From: Pseudanabaena sp. Salubria-1
GTDB lineage: Bacteria; Cyanobacteriota; Cyanobacteriia; Pseudanabaenales; Pseudanabaenaceae
Direction of reading: 5' to 3'
NCBI GenBank assembly: GCA_023336205.1
Contig: JALQCR010000004.1
Coordinates: forward strand, 62,001-126,000
Length of the DNA: 64,000 bases
Part shown: positions 26,019-33,821 of the stretch, in pieces
How positions within the stretch are numbered: the stretch's first letter is position 1
Layout of the letters: each line of letters begins with the position of its first letter
Notes under the pieces: model-generated
Seen by the model: the letters and a program-made list of their open reading frames with translations, nothing else
The model's database searches: none
Told to the model about the DNA's origin: nothing
Position numbers and translations under genes: made by a program

Positions 26019-26540
26019 TTAACTAATCCCAATCCTCAAAATGGGAATGCCATTTTGAGACCTCAAAGAGATACTGGCAGTGCTTTGTAACGCCAGTATC
26101 TCTTTGTTTTTTATATCAATTTCCAATCAACCAAACCAAAAAATTCTTGAAAGCATTGCGAAGCAATGCTTTCAAGAATTTTTTGGTTTGGTTTTGAGAG
26201 CAAAGCGCTGTAAACCCTCATGGAGTTTTTTTTTTACAGAAGTGCTATCACACTTTTGTGAATTGGTATTATCCCCATATCAGCAAGTGTTAATTCACTT
26301 GCTGATATGGGGATAAACGTGAGTTTGATGTTTGTAAGGTGCTTCGTATGGTTAAATGCGCAAAATGGGATGAAGCGCTTTGCTTCATCCCATTTTGCGC
26401 ATTCGTCAAACTGACGTTTTGATTAGAACAGGCATTCAAAAATCGGACACAAAAAAGTCATCAAATGATGACTTTTTTGTGTGTTGAGGCAATTTGTAGT
26501 TTATAATACAAATATAAGTCATTATTTATGGATAAAAAAA
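26019..26540. other. intergenic region with five palindromes
   Basis: Hairpins at 26035-26059, 26065-26105 (arms AAAGAGATACTGGC, T-rich tail; likely porin terminator), 26131-26191 (29-bp perfect arms, GAA loop, family A ending GAGAGCAAAGCGCTGTAA), 26270-26315 (20-bp arms), 26355-26403 (22-bp arms) and a terminator-like 26447-26482 (ACACAAAAAAGTCATCA). Apart from the terminator no function is evident. Confidence 0.85.
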
Positions 26541-26690
26541 ATGAAAACTACTCGTGAAAATCAACAACAGCACAGGTATAGCGATTACCGCGATCGCCAA
26601 ATATCTGAAGATGTGCTAGAAAGCCATGAGCCAAAAGACCATTTACATCCAAACTATTGCCATTGGGCATGGCTACCAAAACCTAAATAA
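26541..26690 (+). CDS. small hypothetical protein
   Basis: 49 residues from the ATG at 26541 (MKTTRENQQQHRYSDYRDRQ), highly polar, ending PNYCHWAWLPKPK. Two HIP1-like sites lie inside. It is followed at once by a strong terminator, which supports a real transcript. Not recognised. Confidence 0.45.
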   Translation: MKTTRENQQQHRYSDYRDRQISEDVLESHEPKDHLHPNYCHWAWLPKPK

Positions 26691-26747
26691 TTTTGCAAAC
26701 AAAAAAAGGCTCGCTTGTGCGAGCCTTTTTTTGTTTGCAAAATTATT
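26686..26747. terminator. bidirectional terminator
   Basis: 28-bp perfect arms (AATAATTTTGCAAACAAAAA, AAGGCTCG and complement) with A and T runs; convergent between the small gene at 26541 and the permease gene. Confidence 0.9.
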
Positions 26748-27556
26748 TATCTTGCCCAGTAAATTACTTTTTTCTCTATGGCAACAAATAATGTGTAGAG
26801 CATTACACCTAAGATGGCTAGAGTGATCAGTGCTGAAAAAGCAAGAGGCACATTAAAGTCTGATGCTGCCTGAACGATTAGATAACCTAAACCCGCATTA
26901 GATGCGATCGACTCAGCGATGACGGCTCCAATGAAGGAAAAAGAAACGGCTATCTTGAGAGATGCAAACACATAGGGCAGAGTATGTGGCCAGCCAACCT
27001 TCTGGAATATCTCAAAATCAGAAGCACCCAAAGCTCGCATAACATCTTTCATTTCAGGCTCAATTGTTTCCAATCCCAGCGCTACGTTAACTGCGATTGG
27101 GAAAAATGCTAGTGCAAAGGCGGTTACGATCGCAGGAATAGCATTTGCCCCAAACCATACAGCCAGTAGTGGTACTAATGCTGACTTAGGAATAGTATTA
27201 AATGCAACTAGTAATGGATAGAAAGTTAAATAAATAAGTTTGGAATAACCAATCAGGAATCCCAACACGATGCCAACTACGCTGGCTAGCACAAAACCTG
27301 CAAAGGTTGTCCAGATAGTTCTCCAAGAGTTTTCTGCAAGTTGTGGTGCAAATTTGATGGTCGCTTCGAGAATTTTCGTAGGGGCTGGTAAATTAAAAGG
27401 TTGAATTTTAAATATAATTACTGCCAATTCCCATAGAGCAAACAACACAACTGTAGCGATCGTAGGCAGGATAATCGTCGCAGTTTTTGTATTTAGAAAA
27501 GCCTCAAAATCAAATTTTTTAGTTACCCGTCTTGAATGGTCAACAGTTCCCTGCAT
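26747..27556 (-). CDS. ABC transporter permease (SsuC/TauC-like)
   Basis: 269 residues, six predicted spans. The ATPase-coupling EAA loop is visible (EMKDVMRALGASDFEIFQKVGWPHTLPYVFA). BPD_transp_1 family, as in nitrate/sulfonate/taurine/thiamine-precursor importers. Last gene of the three-gene operon on the - strand. Substrate unknown; regulon context suggests an organic nitrogen compound. Confidence 0.92.
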   Translation of the reverse strand: MQGTVDHSRRVTKKFDFEAFLNTKTATIILPTIATVVLFALWELAVIIFKIQPFNLPAPTKILEATIKFAPQLAENSWRTIWTTFAGFVLASVVGIVLGFLIGYSKLIYLTFYPLLVAFNTIPKSALVPLLAVWFGANAIPAIVTAFALAFFPIAVNVALGLETIEPEMKDVMRALGASDFEIFQKVGWPHTLPYVFASLKIAVSFSFIGAVIAESIASNAGLGYLIVQAASDFNVPLAFSALITLAILGVMLYTLFVAIEKKVIYWAR

Positions 27557-27593
27557 ATATTTTCCTCAATACTGATTGCTAAAACTTGTGAAG

Positions 27594-27624
27594 ACAGAGA
27601 ATCTGGCTAAAGCAGATTCTCTGT
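27594..27624 (-). terminator. intra-operon hairpin
   Basis: 12-bp arms ACAGAGAATCTG around GCTAAAG, immediately after the ATPase stop and before the permease. No T run, so more likely mRNA stability or differential expression than full termination. Confidence 0.6.
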
Positions 27625-28449
27625 TTAACTCTTATGGATATGGCGGCGCAACTCGGCGGCGAGATGAGCAAATTCATCACTAAGACACATTTCTAAGGTT
27701 CTCGGACGAGGTAGATCGATCTTCAGTTTGAAGGCAATCTCGCTAGGTCTAGGACTCATTACATATACGGTGTCAGAAAGAAATACAGCCTCGCGTAAAT
27801 CATGGGTGATTAGCATTCCTACGCATTTTGCTTCCATCCATAGGGTTTGGAGCATCACCCACATTTCTTCACGGGTAAATGCATCAAGAGCGCCAAAAGG
27901 TTCGTCTAACAGCAAAATCTCTGGTTGGTGAATCAATGCTCGACATAGTGAAGCTCTCTGACGCATCCCACCTGATAACTGCCAAGGAAACTGCTGCTGA
28001 AAATCTTTTAAGCCTACCGCTTTCAATAGCTTTTGTGCCATCTCTAGATAACGATCGCGATTAACTTTAAAGTCTCGCTTGTAGGGAGATACTATCTCTA
28101 GTGGCAGCAAGACATTATCAATAGTGCGTCGCCAAGGCAGCAATACAGGATTTTGGAAGGCAATGCCGACATTCTTGAGCGGTTTTTTTACAGCTTGGCC
28201 ATGGCAGCGTAGCTCACCGATTTTGGTAGGACTTAGTCCTGAAACCATTCTCAAAATCGAGGTTTTCCCACATCCACTCGGACCAACAAATGTAACAAAC
28301 TCTCCAGGCTCCACGGTAAGGGAGATTTCCTGAATGATTGTACGCATCGATTCTTCAAATGGATATTCCAGACCGATGCGATCAAATTCTAGTAAAGGTT
28401 TAGGAGAAACGGAGGTTTCAGTAGATGAAGAAGTTACAGGCTGAACCAT
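27625..28449 (-). CDS. ABC transporter ATP-binding protein (SsuB/TauB-like)
   Basis: About 274 residues from the ATG at 28449 (MVQPVTSSSTE). An ATG at 28536 would add 29 residues translated from the palindrome at 28497-28543, so it was rejected. Walker A GPSGCGKTS, Q-loop AFQNPVLLPWRR, signature LSGGMRQRASL, Walker B ILLLDEPFGALD, switch ITHDLREA. Energises the permease at 26747. Confidence 0.95.
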   Translation of the reverse strand: MVQPVTSSSTETSVSPKPLLEFDRIGLEYPFEESMRTIIQEISLTVEPGEFVTFVGPSGCGKTSILRMVSGLSPTKIGELRCHGQAVKKPLKNVGIAFQNPVLLPWRRTIDNVLLPLEIVSPYKRDFKVNRDRYLEMAQKLLKAVGLKDFQQQFPWQLSGGMRQRASLCRALIHQPEILLLDEPFGALDAFTREEMWVMLQTLWMEAKCVGMLITHDLREAVFLSDTVYVMSPRPSEIAFKLKIDLPRPRTLEMCLSDEFAHLAAELRRHIHKS

Positions 28450-28496
28450 TTTTCTGTACCAATTGATTGAGTGTGGACTTTTTTTAAGCCAATTAT

Positions 28497-28543
28497 CAAA
28501 TACATGAAAACGATTGGCTAAGCCAATCGTTTTCATGTATTTG
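28497..28543. repeat. palindrome between SBP and ATPase genes
   Basis: Perfect 22-bp arms (CAAATACATGAAAACGATTGGC) with a TAA loop. It may reduce expression of downstream genes relative to the binding protein. Confidence 0.85.
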
Positions 28544-28551
28544 GGTTCGAT

Positions 28552-29697
28552 TTACTGCAAAGGTTTGCGATCGCTAGATGGAGGAACCATTCGTTTTTCT
28601 TTAGCAGGCAAAAACTTATCTGTGAAGATATCAGCAGCGGTTACTGGTTTCAATTTGAAACCTTCAACAGTCTGATTAACACTCTTTTCTAGACGTTTCA
28701 TGTCCGCACCACCGAAGCCAGCTGCCTCGACTTCTGGAGTCACATACATCCGTTCGATCGCCAATTTTAGACGCAGCTTTTCAGCTTCGCGATCCATCAA
28801 TTTACTTTGATCGGTGGAAACAACTAGGTCGAGTGCTGCGGTAGGGTCTTTAACAACCTCCTGCATCCCACGGAAATATGCTTTAAGGAATGCTTTAATA
28901 GCATCAGGATTCTTGGTCATAAAATCTTGCTTAACCAAAATTCCATTTCCGTAGAAATCTAAACCAAACTCGTCATAGAAGAAGATTTGGATGTCATCCA
29001 TAGTCTTACCACCTTTGATCAAAGATGGAATGACCGAGGTGTAGAAACCGCTGACAGCATCAACCTTACCCTGTAGCAAGAAAGTCTCACGTAGTTTAGG
29101 TTCCATTGTGTCCCAAGTTACTGAATCAGGAGCAATCTTTATCTCTTTAGCAAAAAGCGGGAAAAGTTTCCGTGGTCCATCACCTGCTGGTGCGCCAAGT
29201 TTTTTACCAACTAAATCGGCAGGAGTTTTAATTCCATTTGCTTTAAAAGTAACAATGGAGAACGGAGCTTTATTTTGATAAAAGGCTACGGCAAGAATCT
29301 TATCATTAGGATTTTTGTCATTGAATTCCATTGCATTATAGACATCGCTAAAAGCCATGTCATACTTGCCAGTTCCAAGTTTGCTGATCGTATCAGCATT
29401 ACCGAAACCGCGCTCATAAGTAACGTCTAATCCTTCTTCAGCAAAGTAACCCTTTTCGATCGCCCAAATCAGGGGTGCATCAAGACTTTGTTTCAAAAAA
29501 GGGAGTTGTACACGAATCTTTTGTTTTTCCTTTTTGTCCGTACTACTAGTTTGGGGAGATGATGCTGTAGTAGGTGCAGCAGTCTTGTCTCCAGTTGTGC
29601 TTGTAGTTGGTGGTGCAGAGTTACAAGCAGCAAGCAATGCTGTTGAGACGGCAATAAGGAGAATTCTGTTTAACTGTTTCTGGAAAGTATGAAGCAT
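28552..29697 (-). CDS. ABC transporter substrate-binding lipoprotein (NMT1/SsuA-like)
   Basis: 381 residues. Lipoprotein signal with lipobox LLAAC (Cys25), then a Ser/Thr/Pro linker and an NMT1/SsuA-type domain (RVQLPFLKQSLDAPLIWAIEKGYFAEEGLDV, then GFGNADTISKLGTGKYDMAFSD). Such proteins bind nitrate, sulfonates, taurine, pyrimidines or similar. First gene of the importer operon, with a perfect TGTATAC-T-GTATACA dyad 34 bases upstream. Substrate inferred, not shown. Confidence 0.92.
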   Translation of the reverse strand: MLHTFQKQLNRILLIAVSTALLAACNSAPPTTSTTGDKTAAPTTASSPQTSSTDKKEKQKIRVQLPFLKQSLDAPLIWAIEKGYFAEEGLDVTYERGFGNADTISKLGTGKYDMAFSDVYNAMEFNDKNPNDKILAVAFYQNKAPFSIVTFKANGIKTPADLVGKKLGAPAGDGPRKLFPLFAKEIKIAPDSVTWDTMEPKLRETFLLQGKVDAVSGFYTSVIPSLIKGGKTMDDIQIFFYDEFGLDFYGNGILVKQDFMTKNPDAIKAFLKAYFRGMQEVVKDPTAALDLVVSTDQSKLMDREAEKLRLKLAIERMYVTPEVEAAGFGGADMKRLEKSVNQTVEGFKLKPVTAADIFTDKFLPAKEKRMVPPSSDRKPLQ

Positions 29698-29730
29698 TAT
29701 TGCCCTGTTAAATTTGATTAAATTTGAAAA

Positions 29731-29745
29731 TGTATACTGTATACA
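29731..29745. promoter_or_regulatory. candidate operator TGTATAC-T-GTATACA (perfect)
   Basis: Perfect 7-1-7 dyad upstream of the ABC operon, the best of three matching sites (others 23254 and 24062). Confidence 0.6.
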
Positions 29746-29881
29746 AAGCTATGTCTCATTTAAGGGGAGTAGAAAAGAAGTTTCTGTATATCTCAATACA
29801 AAGAAATATGCCTCTCAAACCGATCTTAATACCGATTTATCAGTAATTATGTAAGCAAGCAATTCAGCACTTCTCATTATA

Positions 29882-29975
29882 AAAATTGGGTTTTCGCAAG
29901 CTCACCTACGGTGGGCTTGCAAAAACCCAATTTTGGTGTTTCCAGAGCCCAAGGCTCTGGAAACACCAAAATTGG
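29882..29975. repeat. double-hairpin repeat (family C)
   Basis: First stem 29882-29934 (AAAATTGGGTTTT, GCAAGC), second 29927-29975 (CCAATTTTGGTGTTTCCAGAG). The left flank CACTTCTCATTATAAAAATTGG matches the reverse of the flank at 13482-13510. Inner stems differ between the two copies. Confidence 0.85.
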
Positions 29976-30000
29976 TTTCATGTTTTTTGACTTTCAGCAC

Positions 30001-30065
30001 CAAACCCAGTGATACCAAAACGCAAAATGGCTACGCCATTTTGCGTTTTGGTATCACTGGGTTTG
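30001..30065. repeat. 65-bp perfect palindrome, GGC-TAC-GCC centre
   Basis: 31-bp perfect arms around TAC. The centre AAAATGGCTACGCCATTTT is shared with 10366-10406 and 12678-12730. Confidence 0.95.
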
Positions 30066-30078
30066 GTTTTTAATTCAT

Positions 30079-30251
30079 AACTCACCTTACGCAGATAGAA
30101 TTCCTGCGATAGCTGAGGTTTAGGGCTGGCACGCAACGTCAGCAGCCCCTACGAAGATCATGAATTTCTCAGGTAGGGGCAATCCCCCCGTGGTTGCCCC
30201 GCTTGGCTAGCAACAAGAGATTCATCATCTGCGTTCTGCGTAAGGCGAGTT
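30079..30251. mobile_element. MITE-like repeat E, copy 1
   Basis: About 170 bp with inverted ends (AACTCACCTTACGCAGA and TCTGCGTAAGGCGAGTT). The interior GGTTTAGGGCTGGCACG, then GTAGGGGCAATCCCCCCGTG and ATTCATCATCTG, is shared with copy 2 at 36643. No coding capacity. The remaining gap 29698-30402 holds palindromes only. Confidence 0.8.
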
Positions 30252-30402
30252 CCTAAGCAAACCTTCTATTGCTATACAGATCTAAAAGTCAAAAAAGTAG
30301 AATTGCTGTAATTAAGCACAATGGTTTGTTAAGACTTCAAAACTTTGATGTAAAGTATTCAGTACTAAAAGTTTGATATCAATTTGATGAGGGTGTTTAC
30401 TA

Positions 30403-31470
30403 ATGACTGGTATATCGATAGATTTGGTGGCAAAGTCTCCTCTTTATGTCGGTTTGTTATTTGGTGGACAGTCAGGCGAACATGATGTGTCAATTACATC
30501 AGCAAAAGCGATCGCCTCAGCCCTCAGCCAAAATCCTCGTTATCATGTGCAGCCTTTTTACATTCAACGCGATGGTACTTGGCGCAGTCCTGATGTGTCA
30601 AAACAAGTATTAGAATCTGGCAAAGGTTTACAAGATTCAGAAATATTAACTAACGCAGCATTTTTCTTGCCAACTGAAGTTCAGCAAGTAGATCTGTGGT
30701 TTCCAGTCCTCCATGGGCCAAATGGTGAAGATGGGACGGTGCAGGGTCTATTGCAATTGATGCATAAGCCCTATGTTGGCAACGGGGTACTTGCTTCTTC
30801 GGTAGGAATGGATAAGATTGCGATGAAGGCGATTTTTGCGAATGCTGGCTTACCTCAGGTCAAATATGTAGCGCTAAATCGTTGGCAATGGCAACAGGAT
30901 GAGCCAGCGTGGAGTGAACATATCGAAGCTACGCTTGGCTATCCTTGCTTTGTGAAGCCTTCTAACCTTGGCTCATCAGTTGGTATTTCCAAAGTACGCG
31001 ATCGCACTCAGTTAAAAGAAGCGATCGCTAGTGCCACGAGCTACGATCCGCGCATTATCATCGAGCAAGGAGTAGTTGCCCGTGAAATCGAATGTGCGGT
31101 TCTCGGCAATGAACAACCCCAAGCTTCTGCGATCGGTGAAATTACTTTCACTAGCGATTTCTATGATTATGAAACTAAATACACTGCTGGCATGGCTGAT
31201 CTAATCATTCCCAGTAAGCTGCCTGACAACGTGACTCAAGCAGTGCAGTCAATGGCAGTAAAAGCTTTTCAAACTGTGGCAGGTTCAGGTTTAGCCAGAG
31301 TCGATTTCTTCTACGTAGAAGCAACTGGCACTGTCTTAATCAATGAAATTAATACTTTCCCAGGATTCACTTCGCTGAGCATGTATCCCAAATTATGGGA
31401 ATATTCGGGAATTCCTTTTGCAGAACTATGCGATCGGCTTGTGGAACTTTCTTTAGAGAAGCATATTTGA
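30403..31470 (+). CDS. ddl: D-alanine--D-alanine ligase
   Basis: 355 residues, normal length. GGQSGEHDVS at the N-terminus, HGPNGEDGTVQGLL, ATP-grasp KPSNLGSSVGISKV, and the metal-binding end LARVDFFYVEATGTVLINEINTFPGFT. Makes the D-Ala-D-Ala dipeptide for peptidoglycan in the cytoplasm. Monocistronic. Confidence 0.97.
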   Translation: MTGISIDLVAKSPLYVGLLFGGQSGEHDVSITSAKAIASALSQNPRYHVQPFYIQRDGTWRSPDVSKQVLESGKGLQDSEILTNAAFFLPTEVQQVDLWFPVLHGPNGEDGTVQGLLQLMHKPYVGNGVLASSVGMDKIAMKAIFANAGLPQVKYVALNRWQWQQDEPAWSEHIEATLGYPCFVKPSNLGSSVGISKVRDRTQLKEAIASATSYDPRIIIEQGVVAREIECAVLGNEQPQASAIGEITFTSDFYDYETKYTAGMADLIIPSKLPDNVTQAVQSMAVKAFQTVAGSGLARVDFFYVEATGTVLINEINTFPGFTSLSMYPKLWEYSGIPFAELCDRLVELSLEKHI

Positions 31471-31590
31471 AGATCAGAATATTCAACGAGATATAATATT
31501 TCATTTTAAAAAACATCAAATTAATAATAATGTCTTGACATGTTCTCGTTTTGAGAACATAATATTTGTTAAAGATTGCAATACCCCTAA

Positions 31591-31663
31591 CAACGCTAAT
31601 CAATACCTACAACGCTAATCAATACCTACAACGCTAATCAATACCTACAACGCTAATCAATAC
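31591..31663. repeat. 19-bp tandem repeat, nearly four copies
   Basis: Three full identical units and a 16-base partial of CAACGCTAATCAATACCTA, ending directly before AAAGGAG upstream of higB. Position suggests operator iterons or slippage in the promoter/5' region. Confidence 0.92.
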
Positions 31664-31711
31664 AAAAGGAGCAATCTAAAAAATGAAAAGTTTTCTGAAG
31701 AGAAAGATAAA

Positions 31712-32014
31712 ATGCACGTTATTTCGAGAAAGGCTCTGCGTGAGTTTGGTGAACGCTATGGTGACTCCAGAGTTGTTTTAGATAATTGGTATCGAATTGT
31801 TAGCAAGGAAAAATGGCAGCATATCAATGATGTTAGGGCTGTCTATCCATCGGCGGATGCTGTTGGCAATTTCACGGTTTTTAATATCAAAGGAAATAAA
31901 TATCGCTTGATAGTCAGTATTTCCTATAGAACGCAGGACGTTTATATCAAATACGTCCTAACACATACTGAATATGATTCAGGAAGTTGGAAAAATGACC
32001 CTTACTTTAAATAA
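31712..32014 (+). CDS. higB: HigB family toxin (mRNA interferase)
   Basis: 100 residues. MHVISRKALREFGERYGDS, LDNWYRIV, WQHINDVRAVYPSADAVG, FNIKGNKYRLIVSISYRTQDVYIKYVLTHTEYD are the complete HigB (HigB_toxin/RelE-like) landmarks. Toxin-first order, overlapping the antitoxin by 20 bases. Confidence 0.93.
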   Translation: MHVISRKALREFGERYGDSRVVLDNWYRIVSKEKWQHINDVRAVYPSADAVGNFTVFNIKGNKYRLIVSISYRTQDVYIKYVLTHTEYDSGSWKNDPYFK

Positions 32015-32399
32015 ATCAGAATATGGATCGCTACTAGCAGACATTCAGCCACGAGTTATTACCACTGAAGAAGAAAACGATCGCGCTTTAGGTATTGTTG
32101 AAAGTCTGCTAGCTGAGAAGAATCTGTCTCTAGAAAAAGAACAGATTCTTCGACTTTTAGTTTCGCTAATTGAGAAATTTGAAGACGAATATTATCAGTT
32201 AGCGGCTTCAACGCCTCATTCTATCTTGTTGCACCTAATGGAAGAAAGAGGACTAAGACAAACTGACCTTGTAGGTTTAATTGGCTCTCGTGGCGTGGTT
32301 TCTGAAGTTGTCAATGGCAAAAGAACTATTAGCAAAAGTCAAGCTAAATCACTTGGCGAGTTTTTCCACGTCGATCCAAGTCTGTTTATTGATTTTTAA
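31995..32399 (+). CDS. higA: HigA family antitoxin (XRE)
   Basis: 134 residues from the ATG at 31995 (MTLTLNKSEYGSLLADIQP). The C-terminal HTH (LLHLMEERGLRQTDLVGLIGSRGVVSEVVNGKRTISKSQ) is a HigA/XRE domain that binds the operon's promoter. The residues before it match the cyanobacterial HigA N-terminus. Confidence 0.93.
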   Translation: MTLTLNKSEYGSLLADIQPRVITTEEENDRALGIVESLLAEKNLSLEKEQILRLLVSLIEKFEDEYYQLAASTPHSILLHLMEERGLRQTDLVGLIGSRGVVSEVVNGKRTISKSQAKSLGEFFHVDPSLFIDF

Positions 32400-32408
32400 G
32401 ATTGAATG

Positions 32409-32484
32409 AATCAATTTTTCAAAAGTTTTGCACAGCAAAACTTTTGAAAAATTGATTAGGGTTTGAGCGCAAAGCGCAGTAATC
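32409..32484. repeat. palindrome family A copy
   Basis: 23-bp perfect arms (AATCAATTTTTCAAAAGTTT, TGC) with an ACA loop at 32409-32457, then GGGTTTGAGCGCAAAGCGCAGTAAT, the family A right end. Lies between convergent higA and the NurA gene. Confidence 0.85.
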
Positions 32485-33676
32485 ATGCAATACTGCTACG
32501 CTTGCGGGACTCTTTGTAGGAAGTCGTAACATTGCGTAAACCAGACTTCACCATTTGTTGCTCTAAAATTGCAAAAAAGCGGCGGCGATCGCTACCAGTG
32601 ACAACCGCCTGATTATGAGCTTCCGCTAGGGCAACAGGATATCCATAGCCTTTTTGGACTTGGGCGAGAATGATTTGTAAAGCTTGCGATCGCAGTTCTA
32701 TATCCAATGCAGTCCAAGCTGGCATCTCAATTCTGGCGATTTCTGTACCGACATGAAGATAACAAAAATAAATTTGATGTTCGCCATATTCCTGCAAAAT
32801 CCTTGCGTGGCTTTTCCAAAGCGGGCTACATTCTCCCACTTTTAACAGCCGGCTCCATAAAGTACCATCTCGCAATGGTTGAATTTGACTACAAGGAGCG
32901 GAATCAAGAGGCTTAGCATCACAATGTATCTTGCAATCAGGCTGCTCAAAAGGACAGATTTGTAACCGCAAAAAATTAGTGGTTTCCGCAGCGCGAGGAG
33001 CGCTAATATATCCTGCTAAAGGAATTCGTCGAGCTTTCAGTTCATCCCATGCAGCTAAAATATCTGGCAAAAGTTGCGATCGCGCATCAGCGGCAATCTC
33101 GTCAAATTCCCAATAAACCAAAGCTCCATCGGTGAAGGCTAATAATGGTGATTTCGGAGAACTCGCAAGAGTTTCTATGGCTAAATTTGCTAGGGCGACA
33201 TTTTCCGCAACCGTGCGTTTAAAAGTCATCCATTGCTCAGTCTGAATTCCCCATTGACGAGCTTTGTAGAGATCTTCCGTTTTATAAAATACTTCAGGCA
33301 CATTATCCAATAATGGATAGATACCAGAGTTGTAATAAATCGCAACTCGACCAATATTAATCAAATAGCAATAGGCAATTTCGTGGCGGCTGGGAGCTAT
33401 TTGTGAGCCATCGGTAGCTAATACTAAGTGTGGTGTGGAGATTGGAGATATTACTTGAATTTCTGATAAAGCTTCAACTGGTTCAGCACAATTAAAAATA
33501 TAGCGATCGCGAAATTTCTCACTTTGTTGATGGAGGGATGCTTGATTTACAACTGCTTGATGAAATATGGTTTCTGCGCGATCGAGTTTGACTGTCAACT
33601 GCTGAGATTCCCTCTGCAATTGTTCAGACATCCCTTGCATCTGTCCCATCAATTTCTGTAAATCCAGCATAGTCAT
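32483..33676 (-). CDS. NurA domain-containing nuclease
   Basis: 397 residues. N-terminal coiled coil (MQGMSEQLQRESQQLTVKLDRAE), then a NurA fold with ATDGSQI (first metal-binding Asp, about residue 88), LLAFTDGALVYW (second Asp) and a C-terminal FYCYL.VGTEIARIEMP-like strand plus HNQAVV. NurA is a 5'-3' exonuclease that works with the HerA ATPase in archaea; no HerA-like gene is adjacent. Stand-alone cyanobacterial homologues are common. Probable DNA repair role. Confidence 0.8.
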   Translation of the reverse strand: MTMLDLQKLMGQMQGMSEQLQRESQQLTVKLDRAETIFHQAVVNQASLHQQSEKFRDRYIFNCAEPVEALSEIQVISPISTPHLVLATDGSQIAPSRHEIAYCYLINIGRVAIYYNSGIYPLLDNVPEVFYKTEDLYKARQWGIQTEQWMTFKRTVAENVALANLAIETLASSPKSPLLAFTDGALVYWEFDEIAADARSQLLPDILAAWDELKARRIPLAGYISAPRAAETTNFLRLQICPFEQPDCKIHCDAKPLDSAPCSQIQPLRDGTLWSRLLKVGECSPLWKSHARILQEYGEHQIYFCYLHVGTEIARIEMPAWTALDIELRSQALQIILAQVQKGYGYPVALAEAHNQAVVTGSDRRRFFAILEQQMVKSGLRNVTTSYKESRKRSSIA

Positions 33677-33713
33677 ATTTCTCTGTTTAAACTAGAAACA
33701 AGAAAATTATCAT

Positions 33714-33820
33714 TACAGCAATTACTGATCAAAAGAACCACAATATATTTGTTGAAAGTGCCGCTAAGTAATACTTTCAAAAAAAATATTGACTTGGGTT
33801 TGAGCGTAAAGAGCTGTAAT
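33714..33820. repeat. palindrome family A copy (full length)
   Basis: Starts TACAGCAATTACTGATCAAA and ends GGGTTTGAGCGTAAAGAGCTGTAAT, with a decayed stem (TTGAAAGTGCC / GTAATACTTTCAA). Confidence 0.75.
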
Positions 33821-33821
33821 A

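Noticed and set aside
30346..30362. fourth operator site before ddl (AGTATTCAGTACT)
   Set aside because: Too many mismatches to the TGTATAC dyad, and ddl does not fit the regulon.
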